NCBI RefSeq assembly: GCF_003259505.1
Contig: NZ_QLLK01000017.1
Span: 1-64,000, forward strand
Source: Algoriphagus yeomjeoni
Lineage (GTDB): Bacteria; Bacteroidota; Bacteroidia; Cytophagales; Cyclobacteriaceae
Direction of reading: 5' to 3'
DNA: 64,000 bases
This document shows positions 8,922-17,387 of the stretch, piece after piece; the stretch's first letter is position 1, and each line of letters starts with the position of its first letter. Position numbers and translations under genes: made by a program. The notes beneath the pieces are model-generated. The model did not search any database. It was not told the origin of the DNA and saw nothing but the letters and a program-made list of their open reading frames with translations.

Positions 8922-9251
8922 TTAGGCAGCAATATTAAAAATCACCTTCTTATTTATTAATCTTCCCAGAAGGGAGACGATAAAGATAATTACTCCATAA
9001 ATCATTGTAATCATACTGATTTTAAGTCCACCGACAATCATTGCCTGCCCGACATTTCCTCCCATAGATTCTATTCCTTCAAATATCCCATAGAGCCCTA
9101 CGACCTGGCCCAAAATCCCTACGGCTAGGGCTAATAAACCTATTTCCTTTGTCCATTTTGGGAATTTAAATATTGAGAGTATCACCGTCAATAAAAGGAT
9201 AGTGAGGATGCTCATATAAATTGGCCCTCCTGCATTAAATAAATGTATCAT
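8922..9251 (-). CDS. Small MotA/TolQ/ExbB-like membrane protein
   Basis: A 109-residue protein with three predicted membrane helices (about 12-30, 36-56 and 76-98). The segment 'LGQVVGLYGIFEGIESMGG' followed by 'GGLKISMITMIYGVIIFIVS' resembles the last two helices of MotA/TolQ/ExbB proton-channel subunits, which in Bacteroidota also occur as short stand-alone proteins. No partner ExbD/TolR gene is adjacent. It is divergent from the LytTR regulator gene, with a 149-bp shared upstream region. Confidence 0.6.
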   Translation of the reverse strand: MIHLFNAGGPIYMSILTILLLTVILSIFKFPKWTKEIGLLALAVGILGQVVGLYGIFEGIESMGGNVGQAMIVGGLKISMITMIYGVIIFIVSLLGRLINKKVIFNIAA

Positions 9252-9273
9252 AATTTTGTGTTTTGGTTTGATA

Positions 9274-9281
9274 CAAATTTA
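9274..9281 (-). promoter_or_regulatory. Candidate -7 box for the ExbB-like gene
   Basis: On the minus strand the octamer TAAATTTG fits the Bacteroidota -7 consensus TAnnTTTG and lies 23 nt upstream of the start codon. No clear TTTG -33 element was found at the usual distance. Confidence 0.35.
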
Positions 9282-9400
9282 CCCTGAGATAGGGTTAGTA
9301 AGGTAAGTTAAAAGCAGCTGTTGAATAGTAAAAAACCCATTTAAAGGTATTCACAATTTGCCGAAAAGGTTATTAATACTGTTTTTACGTATTTTCGAAA

Positions 9401-10102
9401 ATGCTTTATCAATTCATACGCAAGACCATTTTTTGGTTAGCGACGGCTATTTTACTCAGCTTCCTGGTGAAAGATGCTTTCTCCAATATGAGTGGAAGTT
9501 GGCTAGCAGGCACCTTACTTTTATTGCCAACTGGCACACTTCTTCTTGGGATTAAATGGTCCTTAAAATTCGATTCATTTAAGCGTATTATTCGACTTTT
9601 GCTAAGTGGTATCCTTTCGCTCAACTTAGCTTACCTCGTTATTGCATTTGTTTATTGGTACTTCCTGAATTTCAACCCAAACTACTTTGAAAAGTCTATT
9701 ATCAACCCCATTCTTTTGTGGGTAATTATGGGTTTTTTTGTAGGGCTTTATTTTTTCCTATTTCAAAAACAACGGTCTGAGGAAGAAGAGGGAGAAAAAA
9801 CTATTAGCTTTTTCAGCGAGAGAAAAATAACCACCGTACAGATAAAGGATATCTTGATGGTAGAGAGTCTATCTGATCATACTTCGGTTCGACTTTCAAA
9901 TGGCCAATCGTTGAAAAACAGCATTAAAATAAGCGAATGGGAAAATCGGCTGCCTAATTTCTTGAGAGTTCACCGATCTTTTCTGATCAATCCAACCTTT
10001 GCTATCTACAAAGGAAATGAGATTGAAATGGATGGAAAGCAGCTAGTTCCAATCTCACGAAAATTTAAAGAAATCACTCGACGACATTTTTTAGAATCCT
10101 GA
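9401..10102 (+). CDS. Membrane-anchored LytTR-domain transcriptional regulator
   Basis: A 233-residue protein with four predicted membrane helices in the first 125 residues and a C-terminal LytTR DNA-binding domain (about 135-232). The domain shows 'ILMVESLSDHTSVRLSNG', 'FLRVHRSFLINP' and 'VPISRKF', all hallmarks of LytTR. There is no receiver domain, so regulation would come from the membrane part sensing a ligand or lipid state; this architecture is common in Bacteroidota and its signals are unknown. It is divergent from the ExbB-like gene, which is a plausible target. Confidence 0.88.
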   Translation: MLYQFIRKTIFWLATAILLSFLVKDAFSNMSGSWLAGTLLLLPTGTLLLGIKWSLKFDSFKRIIRLLLSGILSLNLAYLVIAFVYWYFLNFNPNYFEKSIINPILLWVIMGFFVGLYFFLFQKQRSEEEEGEKTISFFSERKITTVQIKDILMVESLSDHTSVRLSNGQSLKNSIKISEWENRLPNFLRVHRSFLINPTFAIYKGNEIEMDGKQLVPISRKFKEITRRHFLES

Positions 10103-10247
10103 TTTACCTCAAACTAAAGTCCTATTTCCTGCTCGTATTATCAATTTGAAATAAAAAATGTCAGCAAGAATTGATTTTTGTGAAGTCTTGTCTGCATTTG
10201 TAAAGTCAACTTTTGCTAGCCATGGTTATTAATACAAAACGCTTCAA

Positions 10248-10439
10248 ATGAAAAATCGCGTCAGAGATTTTCGCACAACAAATGGAATAACTCAGGAAGA
10301 TTTAGCAGAAATCATCGGTGTATCAAGGCAAACCATAAATGCCATCGAAAAAGGAAAATTTGATACGAGTTTACCTACAGCTTTTAAGATGTTTAGGTTA
10401 TTTGAAAAACCCATAGAAGAGATTTTTCAATTTGAGTGA
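10248..10439 (+). CDS. Xre-family helix-turn-helix regulator
   Basis: A 63-residue protein made almost entirely of a Cro/C1-type helix-turn-helix: 'RDFRTTNGITQEDLAEIIGVSRQTINAIEKGKF'. It is of the YozG kind, which usually controls a neighbouring membrane-protein gene. Here the next gene (amt) is 155 bp downstream and not obviously co-transcribed, so the target is unknown. Confidence 0.88.
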   Translation: MKNRVRDFRTTNGITQEDLAEIIGVSRQTINAIEKGKFDTSLPTAFKMFRLFEKPIEEIFQFE

Positions 10440-10581
10440 ATCACAAAAGATCGGCTATAAAAACCTGTATTTTAAGTATTTATAATTTCAACCTAACCCC
10501 TACTTTCCCTTAGCAAATTGAGAAAATGTGATTTTTTATTCTGAATTACCATTCAAATACAGAATAAAAAATTAAAACTGT

Positions 10582-10589
10582 TACTTTTG
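10582..10589 (+). promoter_or_regulatory. Candidate -7 box just upstream of amt
   Basis: TACTTTTG fits TAnnTTTG and ends 4 nt before the first ATG of amt at 10594. Transcription would begin at about that ATG, giving either a leaderless message or translation from the second ATG at 10609. Confidence 0.4.
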
Positions 10590-10593
10590 ACCC

Positions 10594-11937
10594 ATGGAAA
10601 AAAGTGGAATGAAATTCAAGTGGAAAGTAGCTTTTCTAATCACAATTGCTGCTCCTGTACTAGGACTTTTTTGGAAGCATAGCCAACCTATTATTGAAAA
10701 TTTTGGGACTGAGAGTGATTTGAACTATGCAGATATTGCCTGGCTACTTACTGCTTCCTGCCTGGTTTTGCTGATGACACCTGGACTTTCACTTTTTTAT
10801 GGTGGCATGGTGAACAAGAAAAACCTCATTTCCACCATGCTCCAAAGTTTTATTTCACTTGGTGTAATCACCATGCTTTGGGTGGTTGTTGGCTTCAGCC
10901 TTTCCTTTGGCGATTCGATTGGGTTCACTATCGACGGCGTGAAATACGGAATCATTGGAAACCCACTGCAGTACCTCTTCTTTGATCAGGTTGCGGAGTT
11001 GCCTCACAATACGCTGGGAAGTACTATCCCCTTTATTCTTTTTGCCTTATTCCAGATGAAATTCGCCGTGATCACACCGGCGATTATTACCGGATCCTTT
11101 GCAGAGCGTGTGAGATTCATTGGGTATCTATTCTTTATCGGGATTTTCTCTCTAGTTGTCTATGCTCCACTTTGCCACATGGTCTGGCATCCAAACGGAC
11201 TGATAGGATCCTATTTTGGAGTATTGGATTTCGCTGGCGGTACAGTCGTGCACATCAGTGCCGGGATGGCTGCCTTGGCTGGAGCTTTGTTTTTGGGAAA
11301 AAGAAACAAACCTCACCACGAACCTTCGAACATCACTTATGTGCTTCTTGGAACTGGAATGCTCTGGTTTGGCTGGTTTGGCTTCAATGCGGGATCCTCA
11401 TTTGGAGCAAATGCTACTGCGGCTTTAGCTTTTGCCACTACAACGATCAGTTCTGCCACAGCGATGATGACTTGGGTGCTTTTTGACAGAATTCAGGGAA
11501 GAAAGATTTCCGCTTTGCAAGCCTGTATCGGAGCAGTTGTTGGATTGGTAGTGATCACTCCGGCTGCTGGCTACATCACGGTTCCCGAGAGTTTCTTCTT
11601 CGGAGCTGTTGGCGCGATCGTTTCCAATTTAGCGATGAATGCCAAGTTCTTAAAAAAAATTGATGATACGCTGGACGTTTTTGCCTGTCACGGAATTGGG
11701 GGAATCATGGGAATGATTTTAACAGCAATCTTTGCAGGAAAAGAAGGATCAAGCTTGCTTCATGGAGGAATTGGCGTATTCGGATCTCACATGCTGGTTT
11801 TGATAGGCGTGTGCATTTTTTCCTTTGCTATGTCTTATGCCATTTTCTTTATCCTAAATAAGTTTGTCACCCTTCGTGTACGCGAGGAATACGAAGAAGT
11901 AGGATTGGATATTTCCCAGCATGGAGAGTCTATCTAG
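10594..11937 (+). CDS. amt: Ammonium transporter
   Basis: Amt proteins are trimeric inner-membrane channels that move ammonium or ammonia into the cell. The 447 residues (or 442 from the ATG at 10609) have about eleven membrane helices, 'FYGGMVNKKN' near the outer gate, the family signature 'DFAGGTVVHISAGMAALAG', and the twin pore histidines in 'LCHMVWH' and 'FACHGIGG'. No PII (glnK) gene is next to it, unlike the usual glnK-amtB pair, so control must come from elsewhere. A terminator follows at 11972. Confidence 0.95.
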   Translation: MEKSGMKFKWKVAFLITIAAPVLGLFWKHSQPIIENFGTESDLNYADIAWLLTASCLVLLMTPGLSLFYGGMVNKKNLISTMLQSFISLGVITMLWVVVGFSLSFGDSIGFTIDGVKYGIIGNPLQYLFFDQVAELPHNTLGSTIPFILFALFQMKFAVITPAIITGSFAERVRFIGYLFFIGIFSLVVYAPLCHMVWHPNGLIGSYFGVLDFAGGTVVHISAGMAALAGALFLGKRNKPHHEPSNITYVLLGTGMLWFGWFGFNAGSSFGANATAALAFATTTISSATAMMTWVLFDRIQGRKISALQACIGAVVGLVVITPAAGYITVPESFFFGAVGAIVSNLAMNAKFLKKIDDTLDVFACHGIGGIMGMILTAIFAGKEGSSLLHGGIGVFGSHMLVLIGVCIFSFAMSYAIFFILNKFVTLRVREEYEEVGLDISQHGESI

Positions 11938-11971
11938 TAAGAGGATAGAATTCCAGCATTTCACTCTAATG

Positions 11972-12009
11972 AATCAGCCGTTTTTGGAAACAAAGGCGGC
12001 TGATTTTTT
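11972..12009 (+). terminator. Rho-independent terminator after amt
   Basis: AATCAGCCG (11972-11980) pairs with CGGCTGATT (11997-12005), followed by a T run. Confidence 0.8.
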
Positions 12010-12072
12010 AGTTAATAAACTGGCAGTTGGAATATGTAGTCTTCACGCTCTAAAATTTCTTCAGTAAATAAT

Positions 12073-12780
12073 TCAGAAATACCAGTAGTTAATTAGTAGG
12101 ATAGCTGTTGAATTCCAGGCGGCATGAGCAATCATGGGAGCTGTTAATCTGCCCGTATATAGGAAAAGGGAGGTATAAATTATACTTGCGACGAGAATGT
12201 CATACCAAAGTAAATTACTACTTGGCAAATGCCCTACGGAAAAAAACAGAATTGATAGGACAGAAGAAATCCAGAGCCCCACAGTTTCGTTTTTGAACAG
12301 ATCCTTCATGATGTTGATAAAGAAGCCACGATTATAAATCTCTTCAGTAATCCCGCCACCAACTACTCCCAGGATTAATAGTGAAATCAGGCCAGTTGTA
12401 GTTCCATCCAAGGAATTAATTACCTCCAGCACGTCTGCTCTGTTTGCCCCTCCAGTATTTGGTATGATGAAACCAAAATCGACTACAACTCTCACAAGTG
12501 TCACACCTAAGCCATTTGATAAATCTCTTTTCCAGTGGTTAAAATTCAAACCAATATAGGTCATGTCTTTTTTCAAATACTTGAGAGAAAAGTAGATAAG
12601 AGAGGTAACCATCACAAATTGAGAAATCCCAATAATTGCCAAATTGGTACCTATTAAGCCATCATTGATTTTAAAAATCCCAAAAAATAGGTTTGGAACT
12701 GCAAAGAATAAAAATCCGAAAATGATTGTAGCCACGAATACTACTGCGGTTTTTAATTTGCTTGTCGTCTCTTGAGTCAA
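12073..12780 (-). CDS. CPBP family intramembrane metalloprotease
   Basis: The CPBP (CAAX-protease/bacteriocin-processing, formerly Abi) family contains membrane metalloproteases. The 235 residues have about seven membrane helices and the motif 'ITEEIYNRGFF' (EExxxR). The second motif histidine is in 'FSVGHLP' and a third in 'MIAHAAWNS', matching the family order. The frame opens with TTG at 12778-12780, because an in-frame stop lies six codons upstream and no ATG is near, so the start is provisional. The substrate is unknown. Confidence 0.85.
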   Translation of the reverse strand: MTQETTSKLKTAVVFVATIIFGFLFFAVPNLFFGIFKINDGLIGTNLAIIGISQFVMVTSLIYFSLKYLKKDMTYIGLNFNHWKRDLSNGLGVTLVRVVVDFGFIIPNTGGANRADVLEVINSLDGTTTGLISLLILGVVGGGITEEIYNRGFFINIMKDLFKNETVGLWISSVLSILFFSVGHLPSSNLLWYDILVASIIYTSLFLYTGRLTAPMIAHAAWNSTAILLINYWYF

Positions 12781-13096
12781 CTTTCTGTTAGTTCATGATG
12801 TATTGAATCTCTCAACAATTCATATTCCAATCGAAAAAACGCTACTTAAATGACAATAGACGGGGGTTATTAAAAGTTACGTATCCAATTTCGAACACTG
12901 TTTTGCTAAAATGAACACCCTTTTTCTGCCATGCGGCATGTTTGGCCATAGTTTTACATTTACTACTCCACCTACCAATTACATCTATTTCGCAAGTTTC
13001 AATTGGCGTATGAGATTTACTAAATTCACAGTAATCATTTGCGACTTTAGCTTAAATCTAGGAGAATATTAAAGTCAAGTACCTCAAATTGAGAAA
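12781..13096. other. Intergenic region, no gene seen
   Basis: No convincing coding frame, hairpin or repeat was found between the CPBP protease gene and the four-helix membrane protein gene. Confidence 0.4.
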
Positions 13097-13543
13097 TCAA
13101 TTCACTATTTTCCTCCTCATGGCAAGACCTACAATTGGGCCTATTATCATAGCAGGAATGATGGCAACGATTCCACCACTTAGCAGAATACCCCAAGTTA
13201 ATTCTGGCAATGCTGCCAAACTTGAAAAAAGTAAACAAGGAGCTGACCAACAGATTATCAGGCTTTTGACACCTATAAAAACCCCATTCCTTCCTTGACT
13301 AATAGCCTGAACAGCATGTGGCCCGATAAAATACGCTATTGAAAGTGAGCAAAAGATTAACAGTCCAATCATAAATATTTCCACAGGCTCAATAGCTAAG
13401 CCAATTGCTAATCCTCCACTGCTTTCTCCAATGGTTCCCACCATAATTAAGATCAGCAAGACGATTGCGATAATGGTCACAGTACCTGTAATCAGCAGAT
13501 ACTTTAAGAGGAGGAATTTTAAATTGCTATGGATCTGCGTCAT
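13097..13543 (-). CDS. Hypothetical four-helix membrane protein
   Basis: A 148-residue protein with four strongly hydrophobic segments (about 9-35, 43-75, 90-112 and 114-140) and a short basic tail 'MRRKIVN'. I do not recognise the family. Its ATG overlaps the corrected reading frame of the upstream parD-like gene by 17 nt, so the two were probably translated together before the frameshift. It occupies the place where a ParE toxin would normally follow. Confidence 0.6.
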   Translation of the reverse strand: MTQIHSNLKFLLLKYLLITGTVTIIAIVLLILIMVGTIGESSGGLAIGLAIEPVEIFMIGLLIFCSLSIAYFIGPHAVQAISQGRNGVFIGVKSLIICWSAPCLLFSSLAALPELTWGILLSGGIVAIIPAMIIGPIVGLAMRRKIVN

Positions 13544-13570
13544 TATTTGACTTTTTGGCTTTTAATAATT

Positions 13571-13807
13571 TTAAATGTTTTTTGGGTCAAAATCCTCTTC
13601 ACTGCCACTTTCTATTCCTTCTTGAATCGCATTACTTAATACTATCACCTTGTTTTCTGCCTCTTCCAGAAGTCTCAATCCAGCACGTATAACTTCGCTT
13701 ATATTGTTAAATCGACCACCATTTATTCTATTTTGAACAACTTCGTCTAAAAAACTTCCGAGTAATATTGATGTGTTTTTATTTATAGGAACTCTGTTTG
13801 ATTCCAA
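13571..13807 (-). CDS. Orphan ParD-type antitoxin with frameshifted C-terminus
   Basis: The 78-residue frame has the ribbon-helix-helix core of ParD antitoxins: 'NTSILLGSFLDEVVQNRINGGRF' and 'NISEVIRAGLRLLEEAE', then an acidic linker 'GIESGSEEDFDP'. ParD proteins normally continue with a basic toxin-binding tail. That tail is encoded here in the next frame (KKHLKLLKAKKSNNDADP, stop at 13527). One missing base at the CCC-AAAAAA run near 13577-13585 explains it. No ParE toxin gene follows; a membrane protein gene does. The start codon is a TTG and is uncertain. A palindrome right at the start codon may be its operator. Confidence 0.75.
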   Translation of the reverse strand: MESNRVPINKNTSILLGSFLDEVVQNRINGGRFNNISEVIRAGLRLLEEAENKVIVLSNAIQEGIESGSEEDFDPKNI

Positions 13808-13808
13808 T

Positions 13809-13825
13809 ATACCAAAAATTGGTAT
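13809..13825. promoter_or_regulatory. Palindromic operator candidate for the ParD-like protein
   Basis: ATACCAA-AAA-TTGGTAT is a perfect 7-bp inverted repeat with a 3-nt spacer, directly upstream of the parD-like start codon. ParD proteins repress their own promoters through ribbon-helix-helix binding to such palindromes. Confidence 0.5.
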
Positions 13826-14006
13826 GCTTAATTAATGCTCTATTTTTCCAGGTTCGTTAAAATTCCTAAACCCCTCCCTCACTAATTCCCAGAAATTCAG
13901 ATATTGAACCCAGTACTTTTTGAAAAACGATTATGTATAAAAATCCCCAAAATGGATTAGAATTAATAACTCATGTCCAGCTTCTGGAGAAGCAGGACAA
14001 CTGCGA

Positions 14007-14040
14007 CCTTTGCGCGACCTTTGTGTACTCTGTGGTTAAA
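14007..14040. repeat. 34-bp dispersed repeat, copy 1
   Basis: A 34-bp sequence ending CTTTGTGTACTCTGTGGTTA recurs at 24256-24289 with about 30 of 34 bases identical. This copy ends 5 nt before the ABC ATPase start codon, so it forms that gene's leader. Confidence 0.65.
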
Positions 14041-14045
14041 ATCCT

Positions 14046-14678
14046 ATGTTAGAAATCCAGCACTTCCGTAAATCCTACCCAACTGGTTTTCAGATAGAGA
14101 TTAACTCACTAAAATTGGACAAGGGAATTCATCTTATCAAAGGTGAAAATGGTTCTGGAAAATCCACACTGCTGAAGGCGATTGCTGGAATTCACGACTT
14201 TGAGGGTGACGTTATTCTCGATGGCATTTCTCTTAAAAAAGAACCTATCTCTTTTCGCCACAAAGTCAACTATTCTGAAGCAGAACCTCTTTTTCCTGAC
14301 TTTCTGAGTATGGACGAGCTGATAGCCTTTGTAGCTAAAACCAAAGGTGCGGATAAAACTCAGATCACATCTCTTAAAGAGATTTTGGCAATCGGAGACT
14401 TTTCCAAAAATGCCATTGCTACCTATTCCTCGGGAATGTTGAAAAAGACTGGATTGATCTTAGCTTTTCTAGGAAAGCCCAGCATGATCATTCTGGACGA
14501 ACCTTATACTACAATTGATCTGGGAACTCAGAAAAGACTAACTGAGCTGATCAATCGCGAATTGTACAAAGGAGTCAGTTTTCTGCTTACCTCCCATATC
14601 GCAGATTTCGAAGGGTTTTTCGATTATAATTCAGTATTGAATATCTCCAATGGAAGCCTTCTCCAAAACCATGAGTGA
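14046..14678 (+). CDS. ABC transporter ATP-binding protein
   Basis: A 210-residue ABC ATPase with Walker A 'GENGSGKST' (about 34-42), a signature loop 'YSSGMLKK', Walker B 'MIILDEPYTTID' and the switch histidine in 'LTSHIADF'. The short length and single domain fit an exporter or small ABC-2-like system. The stop overlaps the start of the following membrane protein by 8 bp (ATGAGTGA), so the two encode one transporter. The substrate is unknown. Confidence 0.9.
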   Translation: MLEIQHFRKSYPTGFQIEINSLKLDKGIHLIKGENGSGKSTLLKAIAGIHDFEGDVILDGISLKKEPISFRHKVNYSEAEPLFPDFLSMDELIAFVAKTKGADKTQITSLKEILAIGDFSKNAIATYSSGMLKKTGLILAFLGKPSMIILDEPYTTIDLGTQKRLTELINRELYKGVSFLLTSHIADFEGFFDYNSVLNISNGSLLQNHE

Positions 14679-15732
14679 GCTGTTTTTTAAAAGTTTTGCA
14701 ATTCCATTTTACAAGGCTTTTCTGGGTTTTTTCATCTTGATTATCCTCGTATTTGGAGTTTTTATGGAGCTGAAGCAGCACCTGATGATTGCTGAGCGAT
14801 TGCTTCAAAATACCATCGGATTTTATTCTATACTACTGATCTTCCTTGCATTTGCCATAGCCCAACAGCGGTTTCAGCTCCGGCTTATGAATGACAAGCG
14901 CTATAGAATTTTTCATCATTTGGGTTTCTTGACTTGGCGGCAACTCGCTTGGAGCTTCCTTCCTGTTTGGGTTTCAAATCATCTGCTTATTCTGCTTTAT
15001 GGAGCACTTCTGAGCTTTGTAGCAATTGGGATCAATACTGGTGGAAAACTAGTCCTGCTTTGGATATTTATCGCTGGGATTTTTCTAGCTGATCTCACCT
15101 TAACCTATCTCAAACTCAAAAAACCTTTTCCTGATTTCATACGAGTCAGATCGACAATCTTCAAAAAGCTCAAATTCCAGTTTTGGTTTCTGATGCATTT
15201 GAGAGAAAAAAGAACCTTATTAATTCTTGGAGTAAAGCTCTTCAGCATCATCTTACTGAACGGATTTTTCTATGCTTTTTCAACTGGGAGATACGACCTT
15301 AGATGGCTTGAGTTTGGACTGCTTTGCGCTAGCTTTGCCCATTTTCCTATCTGGCTTGACAAGCATGCTTTTGAGTCTGGGCAACTCAGCTATTTTTACG
15401 CAATGCCACTCCGATTTGGCTGGAAATTCAAACAGCATAGTACCACGATCTTGCTGATACTTTTACCTGAATTCATGTTGTTGATTTACAAAATTGGGAG
15501 TATAGAAAACCTTGCAAATCTGTTGTTTTTGCTCTTTTTATTCCAGGGGTTGAATATGGGAATATATGGACTGATCAAAGGTAGAAAAGCTCTCAGCGAG
15601 TCCCTAACCTCAGGATACCTAGCCTTCTTTATCCTTTTCCTATTGGTGATTTTTAATCTTCAACCTCTGATCATAGCAGCAATTTGCTTGGTTCCTTTTG
15701 TTTTGGCAGTGAGATCAAGGTATTCGGTTTGA
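14671..15732 (+). CDS. ABC transporter membrane subunit (unassigned family)
   Basis: A 353-residue membrane protein with about eight hydrophobic segments. It is judged the permease partner of the ATPase because of the ATGAGTGA overlap and its membrane topology; I see no named family motif. An in-frame ATG at 14650 exists, but the coupled ATG at 14671 is more likely. Positively charged loops between helices (for example 'LREKRTLL' and 'YLKLKKPF') suggest cytoplasmic sides. Confidence 0.72.
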   Translation: MSELFFKSFAIPFYKAFLGFFILIILVFGVFMELKQHLMIAERLLQNTIGFYSILLIFLAFAIAQQRFQLRLMNDKRYRIFHHLGFLTWRQLAWSFLPVWVSNHLLILLYGALLSFVAIGINTGGKLVLLWIFIAGIFLADLTLTYLKLKKPFPDFIRVRSTIFKKLKFQFWFLMHLREKRTLLILGVKLFSIILLNGFFYAFSTGRYDLRWLEFGLLCASFAHFPIWLDKHAFESGQLSYFYAMPLRFGWKFKQHSTTILLILLPEFMLLIYKIGSIENLANLLFLLFLFQGLNMGIYGLIKGRKALSESLTSGYLAFFILFLLVIFNLQPLIIAAICLVPFVLAVRSRYSV

Positions 15733-15836
15733 TCACCACACTACTTCTATCGACCTTTTCCTGAGATCAAGTTTTCCTTCATCATAATTCCTCCTATTCT
15801 ACCCTGAACATCTTGCTTTTCCAATAAGCTCCCCCC

Positions 15837-16868
15837 TTATAACCCAGCTTTCACCCTCGGAATCACTTCTTTTCCTATCAATTCGATTGCATTTTTCAAT
15901 TGAGTATGACTCAGATTAGCGTTATCCATCTGGAAAGTGAATCGGTCGATGCCTCCAAGAGATTCGCTGTGACGTAGGATTTTTTCTGCCACATCCTCAA
16001 CTCCACCAACTACCAACGCTCCGAAAGGTCCCGTCTGCGCATTGAAGTGATTTCTGGTAACTGGCGGCCAACCTCGCTCCCTGCCGATTCGGGTAAATGT
16101 CTCGGCATAGCCTGGATAGTATGCTTCCACTGCTTGCTCGGTAGACTCTGCCACATAGCCCAAAGAATGCAATCCAACTTTCAATTTTTCCGGTGCGTGC
16201 CCAGCTTTGGCCCCAGCTTCCCTATACAGATCCACCAGCGGACGGAATCTATGCGTCTCCCCGCCTATCACTGCCACCATCAGAGGCAAACCCAGCGTAC
16301 CTGCTCTTGCAAAAGAAGCCGGGGTTCCGCCCACACCTTGCCAAATAGGAAGCGATTCCTGAACTGGTCGGGGATAGATTGCCTGCTGATTTAATGCAGG
16401 ACGAAACTGACCTCTCCAAGTCACGATCTCCTCATCTCGGATCTTCAGAAGTAATTCCAGTTTTTCGGAGAAAAGCGCATCATAATCATTCAATCTCAGG
16501 CCAAAAAGTGGAAATGCCTCCGTAAAAGAGCCCCTTCCTGCGATGATTTCCGCACGTCCATTGGAGATCAAATCTATGGTCGCAAACTCCTGAAAAACCC
16601 GAACAGGATCGGCTGCACTCAGTACAGTAACCGCCGAGGTAAGTTTGATTCTGGAAGTTCGAGCTGCAGCTGCAGCCAAAATAATCGCAGTCGCAGAATC
16701 CAAAAATTCCTTTCGGTGGTGCTCCCCAATTCCAAAAACATCCAAACCCATCTCATCTGCATAGACGATCCTATCTATGAGCTCAGTTAATGATTTTCTA
16801 CGGTTTTCAGTTTGGCTATCTGTTCCTGCAGGCGCTGCTGCTGCAAAACTATCTATTCCTATTTCCAT
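15837..16868 (-). CDS. LLM class flavin-dependent oxidoreductase
   Basis: A 343-residue luciferase-like monooxygenase fold (TIM barrel). Markers are 'YADEMGLDVFGIGEHHRKEF', 'TSRIKLTSAVTVLSAADPVR', 'FATIDLISNGRAEIIAGRGS' and 'LPIWQGVGGTPASFARAG'. The family uses FMN (or F420) and oxidises varied small molecules; the substrate cannot be read from the sequence. It stands alone. Confidence 0.9.
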   Translation of the reverse strand: MEIGIDSFAAAAPAGTDSQTENRRKSLTELIDRIVYADEMGLDVFGIGEHHRKEFLDSATAIILAAAAARTSRIKLTSAVTVLSAADPVRVFQEFATIDLISNGRAEIIAGRGSFTEAFPLFGLRLNDYDALFSEKLELLLKIRDEEIVTWRGQFRPALNQQAIYPRPVQESLPIWQGVGGTPASFARAGTLGLPLMVAVIGGETHRFRPLVDLYREAGAKAGHAPEKLKVGLHSLGYVAESTEQAVEAYYPGYAETFTRIGRERGWPPVTRNHFNAQTGPFGALVVGGVEDVAEKILRHSESLGGIDRFTFQMDNANLSHTQLKNAIELIGKEVIPRVKAGL

Positions 16869-17387
16869 GGCATGACGGGATTATTTTTCTCTTAACCAAA
16901 GGCAAGCTTTTTCAATTCCATTTTATAGGTCTAGACATTCAAAAGTTTTCCGCTTTGGAGTCTCTTCGGCCATTTCCTTGATTCATAAAAACCAGCCCCC
17001 TAACTCTTAATTCTGTTGCTTCCTAATTCTTTTGGATGTGAAAAAGGAAAATTGGCAATTATCTCGGAAGGCAGGGAAATATCAGAAAGATTAGGCTGCC
17101 ATATTCGGGAAGGAAAGCATAATTTGACCCGAGTGGACTGTTCTCATTTTCAGGACTTCGTCCAAAAGAATCTCGAATGAAAGTAGACAATTGTTGATTG
17201 CTTTAGTCCCGCTTTCTATTCGGAAATAGTATTTCCGCTTTTGTGCCAGTATGGCGTCAAAAGCAGAAATAGATATGGTAAACTTAAGAATTGAGGCCGC
17301 TTCGGTCTTCGGTCATCGGTCTTCCGTCCAGATAAGCAAAGAATCTAAGGTGACTGGCATCATTGCGGATAATCCTATTAGGTCAAA
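16869..17387. other. Intergenic region with a CT-rich heptad tract
   Basis: No gene was recognised in these 519 bp. A minus-strand frame at about 17093-17300 is open but matches nothing I know. Positions 17300-17328 carry degenerate tandem heptads (CTTCGGT, CTTCCGT) that recur in other intergenic spaces of the window. Confidence 0.45.

Noticed and set aside
10594-11937. Missing glnK as a deletion next to amt
   Set aside because: Stand-alone amt genes are common in Bacteroidota, and there is no glnK remnant on either side.
17093-17300. Open minus-strand frame between the oxidoreductase and sugar porter genes
   Set aside because: No start codon or family resemblance was found, and its upstream part runs into the CT-rich heptad tract.
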